A stretch of DNA of 64,000 nucleotides from Rhizobium mongolense subsp. loessense (lineage in GTDB: Bacteria; Pseudomonadota; Alphaproteobacteria; Rhizobiales; Rhizobiaceae): the NCBI RefSeq assembly GCF_900099775.1, contig NZ_FMTM01000001.1, forward strand, positions 1,302,001 through 1,366,000, written 5' to 3'. Positions 27,535-36,400 of this stretch are shown here, piece by piece. Under the pieces are notes generated by a model. It worked only from the letters and a program-made list of their open reading frames with translations. It was not told where the DNA came from and made no database searches. The translations under genes were made by a program, and so were the position numbers. The first letter of the stretch is position 1; each line of letters begins with the position of its first letter.

Positions 27535-28638
27535 TCACTTGGCCTTGAACTGTTGGTAGACGCGGACGAGCGCTGGGCGGAACATATATTCGAGCGCGCC
27601 TGCAAAGAGAATGACCAGCCCCTGAATCACGAGGATCATTTCGCGGGTAATGTTCGGCATCTCGAAGGAGATCCAGTCGCCGCCCTGATAGAGGATGCCG
27701 AAAAGGATCGCCGAGAAGATGATCCCGACGGGATGATTGCGTCCCATCAGCGACACGGCAATGCCGACGAAACCGGCGCCGCCGACGAACTCGACCTGCA
27801 GGCGGGCGGAAGAGCCCATGACCGGGTTCAGCGCCATCATGCCCGCCAGCGCGCCTGAGAGCAGCATAGCGATCATGACCGTGCGGGCATAGGGGATGCC
27901 TGCATAAGAGGCGGCAGTGGGGCTGACGCCGAGCGTGCGCATCTCAAATCCAAGCTTCGTTCGCCAGATGAGCAGCCAGACGAAGTAGGCGGCGACAAGG
28001 GCGATGATGAAGGAGACATTGAACGGTGCGGCTCCGAGCTTCGTACCGAAGAGGTTCATCACCCCTCCGAGCTTCGGCAACTGGCCGCCTTCGAGGAAGG
28101 TGCGCGTTTCCGGCGCCATCTTGCCGGGGACGATCAGCACGTGGACTAGCAGGTAAACCATCAGCGCCGCGCCGATGTAATTGAACATGATAGTCGTAAT
28201 GACGATGTGACTGCCGCGTTTTGCCTGGAGGAAGGCCGGAATGGATGCCCAGGCGGCGCCGAAAAGGCCGGCACCGACGACGGCAACCGGCATGGTGACA
28301 TACCAGGGCACGAAGCGGTCGAGCGCCAGCGCAACCAGTGCACAACCAAGACCGCCGAGATAGGCCTGACCTTCCGAGCCGATGTTGAAGAGACCGGCAT
28401 GGATCGCCACCGCGACGGAAAGGCCGGTGAAAATGAAGCTTGTGGCGTAATACAGTGTGAACCCAATGCCTTCGCCGCTGCCGAGCGCACCCTCGATCAG
28501 CAAGGAAAGAGCACCAAGCGGACTCTCTCCGATCAGCCAGACGACAACGCCGGAGATCAGGAAGGCAACGATCAGGTTCAAAACCGGGATGAGACCGTAG
28601 GTGATCCAGTTTGGAAGAGAAACGGAAGCAGTGCTCAT
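27535..28638 (-). CDS. Nucleoside ABC transporter permease (BMP-associated, first)
   Basis: A 367-residue permease of the NupP/YufP type, with about ten hydrophobic segments. Landmarks include GLSVAVAIHAGLFNIGSEGQAYLGGLG and the cytoplasmic loop KLGFEMRTLGVSPTAASYAGIPY. ATG 28638 has GAGG 5-6 bases before it and lies 7 bases after the ATPase stop. Together with its neighbour it should form a heterodimeric channel for nucleosides. Confidence 0.88.
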   Translation of the reverse strand: MSTASVSLPNWITYGLIPVLNLIVAFLISGVVVWLIGESPLGALSLLIEGALGSGEGIGFTLYYATSFIFTGLSVAVAIHAGLFNIGSEGQAYLGGLGCALVALALDRFVPWYVTMPVAVVGAGLFGAAWASIPAFLQAKRGSHIVITTIMFNYIGAALMVYLLVHVLIVPGKMAPETRTFLEGGQLPKLGGVMNLFGTKLGAAPFNVSFIIALVAAYFVWLLIWRTKLGFEMRTLGVSPTAASYAGIPYARTVMIAMLLSGALAGMMALNPVMGSSARLQVEFVGGAGFVGIAVSLMGRNHPVGIIFSAILFGILYQGGDWISFEMPNITREMILVIQGLVILFAGALEYMFRPALVRVYQQFKAK

Positions 28639-28645
28639 TAAGGCC

Positions 28646-30157
<1,512 letters not shown>

Positions 30158-30178
30158 TGCAGGCTCCAAATACGAAAA

Positions 30179-30214
30179 GGGCGTATGGCGGAAAAATCTG
30201 GCCGCCATACGCCC
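30179..30214 (-). terminator. Strong intergenic hairpin between binding-protein and ATPase genes
   Basis: GGGCGTATGGCGG (30179-30191) and CCGCCATACGCCC (30202-30214) form a 13-bp perfect stem with a 10-base loop. On the minus strand TTTTCGTATTT follows, a weak T-run. It starts 14 bases after the binding-protein stop. Such stems commonly stabilise the binding-protein mRNA and partly terminate transcription, so that binding protein exceeds the ATPase and permeases. Confidence 0.75.
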
Positions 30215-30228
30215 ATCTCAGTCGCGGA

Positions 30229-31221
30229 TCACTTCGGGCAAGAGTTGTCCGTCGTGTAATCGTGAACCTTGATGGTTCCTGCGATGATGTCAGCCTTTGC
30301 CTTGTCGACGGCGGCCTGCATTTCCGGCGTGATCAGCGGCTTGTTGTTGTCGTCGATCGCAGCGCCGACGCCGTCTTCCTTGACGCCGAGAGCCTGCACG
30401 CCACCGGTGAACTTGTCGTTCTTCGTATCGATGTAGGCATTGTACACGGCGAGATCGACGCGCTTGACCATCGAGGTCAGCACGGAGCCCGGATGCAGAT
30501 GGTTCTGGTTGGAATCGACGCCGATCGAAAACTTCTTGTTGTCGGCAGCCGTCTGCAGAACGCCGAGGCCGGTCGCGCCTGCAGCGGCGTAAATGACGTC
30601 GGCGCCCTGGTCGATCTGGTTTTTGGTGAGCTCGCCGCCACGAACCGGGTCGTTCCAGGCAGCACCGGTTGTGCCGGTCATGTTCTGAAAGACTTCGATG
30701 TCCGCCTTGACGGAGCGGGCGCCCTGCTCATAGCCGCATTCGAACTTGCGGATCAACGGAATATCCATGCCGCCGACGAAACCAACCTTGCCGGTCTTGG
30801 AAGCCATGCCGGCGAGAACGCCGACGAGGAACGAACCTTCTTCTTCCTTATAGACGACCGAGCGGACATTCGGCTTGTCGACGACTGAATCAACGATGAT
30901 GAACTTGGTGTCCGGAAATTCGGCAGCGACCTTTTCGATTGCCGAGGTCCATGCGAAGGACACGGCTACCACCGGGTTGAAACCGCGGCTTGCGAAATTG
31001 CGGATCGCCTGCTCACCCTGTGTGTCGCCGGTCGGCTCGAAGTCGCGATAGGCTATGCCGGTTTCGGCCTTGAACTTCTCAGCGCCATTATAGGCTGCCT
31101 CGTTGAAGGACTTGTCGAACTTTCCGCCAGTGCCGTAAACCAGAGCCGGCTTGACGTCGGCAGCGAGCGCCGTCGTGGACATCGCGGCCACGGCCAGGAA
31201 AGAAAGAAGGGTTTTTTTCAT
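30229..31221 (-). CDS. BMP-family nucleoside-binding lipoprotein/periplasmic protein
   Basis: A 330-residue exported protein with a 20-residue signal peptide (ending TALA-ADV, with no lipobox Cys visible). It belongs to the Bmp/PnrA family, which binds purine and other nucleosides: VYGTGGKFDKSFNEAAYNGAEKF, SFAWTSAIEKVAAEFPDTKFIIVD and VGFVGGMDIPLIRKFECGYEQGA. It is the first gene of the operon leading to cdd-punA-deoC-deoA, which strongly suggests nucleosides as ligand. Confidence 0.9.
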   Translation of the reverse strand: MKKTLLSFLAVAAMSTTALAADVKPALVYGTGGKFDKSFNEAAYNGAEKFKAETGIAYRDFEPTGDTQGEQAIRNFASRGFNPVVAVSFAWTSAIEKVAAEFPDTKFIIVDSVVDKPNVRSVVYKEEEGSFLVGVLAGMASKTGKVGFVGGMDIPLIRKFECGYEQGARSVKADIEVFQNMTGTTGAAWNDPVRGGELTKNQIDQGADVIYAAAGATGLGVLQTAADNKKFSIGVDSNQNHLHPGSVLTSMVKRVDLAVYNAYIDTKNDKFTGGVQALGVKEDGVGAAIDDNNKPLITPEMQAAVDKAKADIIAGTIKVHDYTTDNSCPK

Positions 31222-31293
31222 AGTGCAGCCCTATTGTTGCTATTTGTCTGGGTCCTCCCGCAAGCCTTTGGCAGGCATGTCTGCGGAACCACC

Positions 31294-31311
31294 GGCCTCC
31301 CCCCGGAGGCC
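31294..31311. other. GC-rich hairpin in the leader of the nucleoside operon
   Basis: GGCCTCC (31294-31300) and GGAGGCC (31305-31311) form a 7-bp stem around CCCC, about 75 bases upstream of the binding-protein start. The surrounding 228 bases (31222-31449) carry no gene. This may be a leader structure; it does not match a riboswitch I recognise. Confidence 0.35.
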
Positions 31312-31449
31312 TGGCTGCGCGCATCCTTGCATGGCTAAAGGAAAAATTCACGAGAAATTTTTCGGCTGGTAAAAATTCCGCGTAGATGCTGAAAATCAGT
31401 TCAGATGGGCTGATTTTTGCGCAAAATGAGCTGATAGAATGCGATTTTA

Positions 31450-31641
31450 CTAACCAATTGGGCAGCTCATGCCCATTCCGCCAAGACCGCGACAGCCATC
31501 CGGATTCTTCGGCAGATATTGCTTGCAATAGTTCTCGGCATAGTAGAATTCACCTGCCGGAGCGATCTCCGGGGTGATCTTCGACGCGCGGCCGGCAGAT
31601 TTGAGCGCCGTCTGGAACGTGTCGCGGCACGCGCCCTGCCA
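31450..31641 (-). pseudogene. msrA: msrA remnant (C-terminal ~63 codons of peptide-methionine sulfoxide reductase A)
   Basis: Translating the minus strand gives a clear MsrA C-terminus: [28 protein letters not shown] and [12 protein letters not shown], then TAG at 31450-31452. The frame is closed two codons upstream of the first recognisable residue by TAG (31645-31647), and the catalytic N-terminal part (GCFW) is absent. The usual His of the H-x-Q-Y-L element is Cys here, a sign of decay. There is no start codon suited to a short protein. The rest of the gene appears deleted. Confidence 0.8.
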
Positions 31642-31702
31642 TGGCTAGCTGTTGCGTCGTCGCCGTGGATACGAGCCTTAAAGGTGATACGCCCAGGGCG
31701 CG

Positions 31703-32020
31703 TTACGCGGTAAAGCGGCCCGCCACCGGCGGCTTCTTGTAGCCGATCATCCAAAGCAGCAGCGCGATCACCAGAAAGACGGCAAAAGCAGGCTGCAGCA
31801 TCAGCCATTGGAATACGAAGGCATAAAAGCGCGGGTGCACATAGTAGGAAACGGACGATTGCAGTGCCAAAAGCGACGAAGGGCTCAATTCCTGCCAGGC
31901 ATCGCCCATGGGTGTCACCACGACTGCCGACGCCGCAACGGATTGAATTGAATCGATCGTTCCTGCAATCACGGCTACAGCAAGCGCGACAAGGCTAGCC
32001 AAACGCAACAAGAAACGCAT
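31703..32020 (-). CDS. Small membrane protein of unknown function
   Basis: A 105-residue protein with two hydrophobic segments: residues 2-25 (LLRLASLVALAVAVIAGTID) and about 72-93 (FVFQWLMLQPAFAVFLVIAL). Between them is a polar loop (VTPMGDAWQELSPSSLLALQSSVSYYVHPRFY), and the end is KKPPVAGRFTA. ATG 32020 has a full GGAGG 5 bases upstream. The frame is open to 32113 but that adds only unlikely residues. I do not recognise a characterised family. It lies next to the msrA remnant. Confidence 0.7.
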   Translation of the reverse strand: MRFLLRLASLVALAVAVIAGTIDSIQSVAASAVVVTPMGDAWQELSPSSLLALQSSVSYYVHPRFYAFVFQWLMLQPAFAVFLVIALLLWMIGYKKPPVAGRFTA

Positions 32021-32168
32021 CAATACCTCCGACGCCCTACCGCCGGATTTTCCGGTCAGCCGCGCCATTCTCCACCCTATCCAATAAATAATTATCTCAC
32101 GGCCATAGCGCAATGCACAGCGCGGGCGGAGTTTTATCGGAAGAAGTCAAAAAACTGTTAGATTTAGG

Positions 32169-32196
32169 TTGATCAGCGAAAATTCATCGGTATATA
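32169..32196 (+). promoter_or_regulatory. Probable sigma-70-type promoter of tRNA-Ser
   Basis: TTGATC (32169-32174) and TATATA (32191-32196) are separated by 16 bases, 48 bases before the tRNA. The rest of the gap 32021-32243 shows no gene. Confidence 0.45.
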
Positions 32197-32243
32197 TCGC
32201 GCCGTTCCGACGATTTGCTCCTTTCCGGGTGCGAAACGCAAAT

Positions 32244-32333
32244 GGACAGGTGGCCGAGTGGTTGAAGGCGCACGCCTGGAACGCGTGTGTACGTGAAAGC
32301 GTACCGAGGGTTCGAATCCCTCTCTGTCCGCCA
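32244..32333 (+). tRNA. tRNA-Ser (anticodon GGA)
   Basis: A 90-base tRNA with encoded CCA. The acceptor strand GGACAGG pairs with TCTGTCC (one G-T), followed by G and CCA. The anticodon stem CACGC/GCGTG encloses the loop CTGGAAC, giving anticodon GGA for serine codons UCC and UCU. The long variable arm (TGTACGTGAAAGCGTAC region) is typical of class II tRNAs. The T arm contains GGTTCGAATCC. Confidence 0.97.
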
Positions 32334-32375
32334 TTTCTCAATAAAAATCAAAGATTTTCTATCGTATAGGGCGCC

Positions 32376-33614
32376 TCAACGCTCTTCCTCCCAGCCGAAG
32401 ACGCTTCTGCCGCCCCAGTCGGGTGAGTTTCGGAATTCGCCGGCGACGATCTCCTTAAGGTCTGGACCAGTGACATATCGCTCGAGCTGGCGCGACTGGT
32501 CGTCGAGACGTTTCAGCGCCTGCAGTTCCTCCTCGCGGCCGAGCCTGCCCTTCTGCACGGCCGACTTCATCATCTTGATCGTCTCGTCATAGACCTTCAG
32601 CGGGACGGGAAAGGGATGCCGGTCCTTGCCGCCGTGGGCAAGCGAGAAACGCGCGGGATCGGAGAAGCGGCAGGGCGCACCATGAACCACTTCGGCAACC
32701 ATCGCCAGCGCCTGTACCGTTCGGGCTCCGACCCCGCGCACGAGCAGAAGCTGCTCAAAATCCTCCGGTCCGCGGTCGGCAGCGGCTGCAAGATTGCCGT
32801 GCAGGCGCTTCATGTTGACGTCCTTTTCGCGAACGTCGTGATGGGCGGGCATGATGAGATGCGGCAGAAGCGGCTGGTCGGGCTGCGGCGCGGGCTTTGC
32901 AATATCGAGTGCCAGAGCTGCCGCTTCGCGCAAAATACGATCCGGACCGAGCGTTGCTAGAAGATCAAGCTGCCCGGTGCGCGAACGCTCAGCACGCCTG
33001 TCGGCCAGATTGATGATACTACCCTGGCTGCGGCCCTCGATTGCCGTGTGTGGCGAATTGACGAAGCTCTCGAGACCTTCCGAGAGCCAGTGATAACGCC
33101 GCGCCTGACGCTTGTCGCCATTCATGCCTTGCTGCACCACGACCCATTTGCCGTCATCCGTGACGATGAAGCCATGGAGATAAAGATCAAAGCCATCCTG
33201 AACGGCGGCGCTGTCGACTTTCGCCACAAGCCTGCTCGCAGTCGCGAGCGCCCCGCCGTCGAAACCAACACGGTCACCGATCGCAACTAGTTCGTCCGGC
33301 GTCTTGCGGGAATGCGAACCGCGGCCACCGCAGACATGCAGGCCAAGCTCGCTTGAAAGCGGAGTGAGCCCGCGCTTGAGGGCGCCGAGCACGCTGGTGG
33401 TTATGCCTGACGAATGCCAATCCATGCCCATCACGGCACCGAAAGACTGGAACCAGAAAGGATGCGCGAGGCGCCGGAGCAGTTCGTCCCGGCCATAATG
33501 GTGCACGACTGCTTCGGTGATCACGGCGCCGAGCTTCGTCATCCGCTCGCCGAGCCACTTCGGAACTCTGCCGCCATGCAATGGGAGATCAGCGCTGCCT
33601 GCTCTTTGTGCCAT
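32376..33614 (-). CDS. DUF763 domain protein with helix-hairpin-helix motif
   Basis: A 412-residue protein whose N-terminus (MAQRAGSADLPLHGGRVPKWL) and motif GLHVCGGRGSHSRKTPDEL are typical of DUF763, a family of unknown role found in archaea and bacteria. A helix-hairpin-helix-like segment (LLLVRGVGARTVQALAMVAEVVHG, about 300-323) suggests nucleic-acid binding. Position MQQGMNGDKRQARRYHW-like residues are also conserved. Start ATG 33614 is chosen because the family begins there; it has no clear ribosome site, and the frame is open to 33665. Confidence 0.85.
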   Translation of the reverse strand: MAQRAGSADLPLHGGRVPKWLGERMTKLGAVITEAVVHHYGRDELLRRLAHPFWFQSFGAVMGMDWHSSGITTSVLGALKRGLTPLSSELGLHVCGGRGSHSRKTPDELVAIGDRVGFDGGALATASRLVAKVDSAAVQDGFDLYLHGFIVTDDGKWVVVQQGMNGDKRQARRYHWLSEGLESFVNSPHTAIEGRSQGSIINLADRRAERSRTGQLDLLATLGPDRILREAAALALDIAKPAPQPDQPLLPHLIMPAHHDVREKDVNMKRLHGNLAAAADRGPEDFEQLLLVRGVGARTVQALAMVAEVVHGAPCRFSDPARFSLAHGGKDRHPFPVPLKVYDETIKMMKSAVQKGRLGREEELQALKRLDDQSRQLERYVTGPDLKEIVAGEFRNSPDWGGRSVFGWEEER

Positions 33615-33680
33615 GCTGCGACTATAGCGCGACCGACGGCGTGAAGGAATGTTTTCCTTGGACACGCTTCGGCAAATAAA

Positions 33681-33706
33681 AAACGCCGGTTGCGAGGCAA
33701 CCGGCG
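33681..33706 (-). terminator. Intrinsic terminator after glnII
   Basis: CGCCGGTTGC (33684-33693) and GCAACCGGCG (33697-33706) form a 10-bp perfect stem with a GAG loop. On the minus strand it is followed by TTTTTTATTT. It begins about 23 bases after the glnII stop. Confidence 0.9.
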
Positions 33707-33729
33707 CCCTTGGGAGGAAAGCCTGAGGC

Positions 33730-34770
33730 TTAGGCAGCAGCCGAAGCGAAGCCGGAGGTCGGGACTTCCGATATCGTCTTCAGGACCTGCGAAGCGATCT
33801 GGTACGGGCAGCCCTGCGAGTTCGGGCGGCGATCTTCCAGATAGCCCTTGTAGTCGTTCTTGACGAAGGAGTGCGGAACGCGGATCGACGCGCCGCGGTC
33901 GGCAACGCCATAGCTGAACTTGTTCCACGGGGCCGTTTCGTGCTTGCCGGTCAGGCGCAGATGGTTGTCCGGGCCGTAGACGTCGATGTGAGCCTGCAGG
34001 TTCTTGTCAAACTGCGCCATCAGCGCTTCGAAGTAGGCCTTGCCCCCGACTTCGCGCATAAACTTGGTCGAGAAGTTGCAATGCATGCCCGAGCCGTTCC
34101 AGTCCGTGTCACCGAGCGGCTTGCAGTGGAACTCGATGTCGATGCCGTACTTTTCGCAGAGGCGAAGAAGCAGGTAGCGAGCCATCCAGATCTGGTCGGC
34201 GGCGCGCTTGGAGCCCTTGCCGAAAATCTGGAATTCCCACTGGCCCTTGGCCACTTCGGCATTGATGCCTTCGTGGTTGATGCCAGCAGCCAGGCAGAGG
34301 TCTAGATGCTCTTCAACGATTTCGCGAGCAACGCTGCCGACGTTCTTGTAGCCGACGCCGGTGTAGTACGGGCCCTGCGGGGCCGGATAACCCTGCTCCG
34401 GGAAGCCGAGCGGACGGCCATTTTCGTAGAAGAAGTATTCCTGCTCAAAGCCGAACCAGGCGTCTTCATCATCAAGGATGGTTGCGCGGCTGTTCGACGG
34501 ATGCGGAGTCACGCCGTCGGGCATCATGACTTCGCACATGACGAGAGCGCCGTTGGTACGAGCCGGGTCCGGGTAGACGGCAACAGGCTTCAGCACGCAA
34601 TCGGAGCTGCGGCCTTCGGCCTGCATCGTGGAGGAACCATCAAAGCCCCAGAGCGGAAGCTGCTCAAGAGCAGGAAATGCGTCAAATTCTTTAATCTGCG
34701 TTTTGCCGCGCAGGTTCGGCGTCGGTGTGTAACCGTCGAGCCAGATGTACTCGAGCTTATACTTTGTCAT
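33730..34770 (-). CDS. glnII: Glutamine synthetase type II
   Basis: A 346-residue eukaryotic-type glutamine synthetase (GSII), which makes glutamine from glutamate, ammonia and ATP. Landmarks are EYIWLDGYTP at the N-terminus, LPLWGFDGSSTMQAEG, the metal-binding FGFEQEYFFYE, and GINAEVAKGQWEFQI, WNGSGMHCNFSTK and RGASIRVPH further on. GSII is not regulated by adenylylation; in rhizobia it is induced by NtrC under nitrogen limitation. A sigma-54 promoter lies 77 bases upstream of ATG 34770, and the inhibitor gene gstI is divergent. Confidence 0.97.
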   Translation of the reverse strand: MTKYKLEYIWLDGYTPTPNLRGKTQIKEFDAFPALEQLPLWGFDGSSTMQAEGRSSDCVLKPVAVYPDPARTNGALVMCEVMMPDGVTPHPSNSRATILDDEDAWFGFEQEYFFYENGRPLGFPEQGYPAPQGPYYTGVGYKNVGSVAREIVEEHLDLCLAAGINHEGINAEVAKGQWEFQIFGKGSKRAADQIWMARYLLLRLCEKYGIDIEFHCKPLGDTDWNGSGMHCNFSTKFMREVGGKAYFEALMAQFDKNLQAHIDVYGPDNHLRLTGKHETAPWNKFSYGVADRGASIRVPHSFVKNDYKGYLEDRRPNSQGCPYQIASQVLKTISEVPTSGFASAAA

Positions 34771-34856
34771 TGGCCAGTCTCTCAAACGTAAGGGTGTGAG
34801 CAAATTCCGAAGCGACCGCTAAGCGCGTGCTTGATCACCACCGGATGCCAGATACC

Positions 34857-34873
34857 AAGCACGTGGCGTGCCA
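34857..34873 (-). promoter_or_regulatory. Sigma-54 (-24/-12) promoter of glnII
   Basis: On the minus strand the bases read TGGCACG-CCAC-GTGC-TT, differing from the consensus TGGCACG-N4-TTGC at one position. The GG and GC elements have correct spacing. The predicted transcript start is near 34847, giving a ~77-base leader. This agrees with the known NtrC control of rhizobial glnII. Confidence 0.8.
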
Positions 34874-35025
34874 GTTTCGAGTAGGCATACGGGCTGCCAT
34901 GAGACGCGCGGCAAGAATCAACCTTCAGACAATCGTCAACTTTCAACGAAAGCGAGGGTTTAGGGCCATGGAACTCATCGGCGCGCCGGACGTTTTTTTG
35001 ATCTACACCTAACGCCTCAAAAAGA

Positions 35026-35042
35026 TGCAGGCCTTGCGGGCA
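35026..35042. promoter_or_regulatory. Weak NtrC-like box
   Basis: TGCAG-N7-GGGCA: 17 bases with the outer TGCA and GCA of the NtrC site but two inner mismatches. It lies about 155-170 bases upstream of the glnII -24 element and 78 bases from the better box. Confidence 0.3.
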
Positions 35043-35102
35043 TTTTATTCGTTTTATCAAATGCTTATGAATCCCACAGTTATTGGCGCTTTTTTAGGCG
35101 AT

Positions 35103-35132
35103 TTGCGCAAATGATGTGCACTCTGCTACTAT
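35103..35132 (+). promoter_or_regulatory. gstI promoter overlapped by an NtrC-type box
   Basis: TTGCGC (35103-35108) and TACTAT (35127-35132) form a -35/-10 pair with an 18-base spacer. TGCGC-N7-GTGCA (35104-35120), one mismatch from the NtrC consensus TGCAC-N7-GTGCA, overlaps the -35 and spacer. NtrC bound here would block gstI while serving as the upstream activator site for glnII. The remaining bases of the 407-base glnII-gstI interval show no gene. Confidence 0.6.
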
Positions 35133-35177
35133 GAATACCCGGGCAACCGGTATGCGAAGATAATGGAAGGCAATTCG

Positions 35178-35369
35178 ATGCCAGCAAATGTCCATCGCGA
35201 AACCGCGAAGATCTATCAGTTTCCAGTTAAATTCCGCAGGTCGGGCGAACGCTTTGGCACCCGCCAGCCGCTCGACATCGATAACGATGTCTGCGACGCC
35301 GCCTTCGATACCTGGTACCACGAAGACGCCATCCGCGAAGCTGACGAAAAGCGAAAACCGCAAGCCTGA
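35178..35369 (+). CDS. gstI: GstI, glutamine synthetase II translational inhibitor (DUF2735)
   Basis: A 63-residue protein with the conserved RETAKIYQFPVKFR near the N-terminus (DUF2735) and an acidic C-terminal part. Length, family and position (divergent from glnII) match gstI of R. leguminosarum, whose product blocks glnII expression at translation when nitrogen is plentiful. ATG 35178 has GGAAGG 7 bases upstream and gives exactly 63 residues. An ATG at 35163 would add five residues. It is expected to be repressed by NtrC through the box overlapping its promoter. Confidence 0.88.
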   Translation: MPANVHRETAKIYQFPVKFRRSGERFGTRQPLDIDNDVCDAAFDTWYHEDAIREADEKRKPQA

Positions 35370-35422
35370 TATCTGACCGACGCGGCGGGGGAACAAGCGG
35401 CCGCGCGGTCAGTTTGTCTTTC

Positions 35423-36394
35423 ATGGCAAGGAACGGCACCATCCGTATCGGCATATCCGGCTGGACCTATGCGCCGTGGCGCGGGGTATTTTATCCTGGG
35501 GGCCTGCCGCAGAAGCACGAATTGCATTTTGCCGCGCGCAGTTTTGCCTCCATTGAAATCAACGGCACGTTTTACGGATTGCAAAAGCCAGACGCCTTCG
35601 CGCGCTGGCGGGAGGCGACACCGGATGGCTTCGTCTTCGCCGTTAAAGGCTCACGCTACATCACGCATATGAAGCGGCTTCGCGATATCGAGACGCCGCT
35701 TGCCAATTTCATGGCGTCCGGCCTCCTGCGGCTGGGGTCAAAGCTCGGCCCCATTCTTTGGCAGTTTCCGCCGACCATGAAATTCGACGGAGAACTTTTC
35801 GCGCGATTTCTGGCAATGCTGCCGAAAGACACCGATGACGCGGCAAAGCTTGCAAAGCGGCACGATGACCGGCTGAACGGCCGTGACTGGTTGGAAAGCG
35901 ATGTGCAGCAGCCGCTTCGCCACGCGCTGGAAATTCGCCACGACAGTTTCTGCGCCAAGGAATTCATCGAACTGCTGCGTGAACATCACGTAGGGCTCGT
36001 CTGCGCCGACACGGTCCAGTGGCCGCTTCTGATGGATGTCACTGCCGACTTCGTCTATTGCCGCCTTCATGGATCCGAGGAGCTTTATGTCAGCGGATAC
36101 GACGATGCGGCGCTCGATGTCTGGGCCAAACGTATCGCAGCATGGGCGCGCGGACACGAGCCCGAAGATGCCAGTCGCGTGCTGCCGCCGCTCAAGAAGT
36201 CAACCAAAGGCCGTGACGTCTTTGTCTATTTCGACAATGACGTGAAGGTGCGCGCGCCGGCAGATGCACGCTCACTTGCCGAGAGGCTTGGCGTTGCCAC
36301 GCCATTTTCGGAGGCTGCCATGTCAACAAGACCACGCAGAAAAAGCCGGCGGAGCGAAAAGGAGGAGGCGAGGCCGCACTGGCCTTCCCCGTAA
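35423..36394 (+). CDS. DUF72 (YecE-like) protein
   Basis: A 323-residue TIM-barrel-like protein of the DUF72 family. Landmarks are IRIGISGWTYAPWRGVFYP at the N-terminus, FASIEINGTFYGLQ, FVFAVKGSRYITH, LGPILWQFPP and VYFDNDVKVRAP-type residues near the end. The C-terminal 25 residues are basic (TRPRRKSRRSEKEE). The biochemical role is unknown for the family. The start at ATG 35423 matches family N-termini; a TTG at 35414 is in frame. It converges with pncB. Confidence 0.85.
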   Translation: MARNGTIRIGISGWTYAPWRGVFYPGGLPQKHELHFAARSFASIEINGTFYGLQKPDAFARWREATPDGFVFAVKGSRYITHMKRLRDIETPLANFMASGLLRLGSKLGPILWQFPPTMKFDGELFARFLAMLPKDTDDAAKLAKRHDDRLNGRDWLESDVQQPLRHALEIRHDSFCAKEFIELLREHHVGLVCADTVQWPLLMDVTADFVYCRLHGSEELYVSGYDDAALDVWAKRIAAWARGHEPEDASRVLPPLKKSTKGRDVFVYFDNDVKVRAPADARSLAERLGVATPFSEAAMSTRPRRKSRRSEKEEARPHWPSP

Positions 36395-36400
36395 CCTGTA

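Noticed and set aside
32244..33000. tRNA-Ser as an integration site for a genomic island
   Set aside because: No repeat of the tRNA 3' end, integrase or compositional change was seen nearby.
35000..35060. T-rich runs between glnII and gstI as a terminator or small RNA
   Set aside because: No stem precedes the runs and no promoter beyond those listed is visible.
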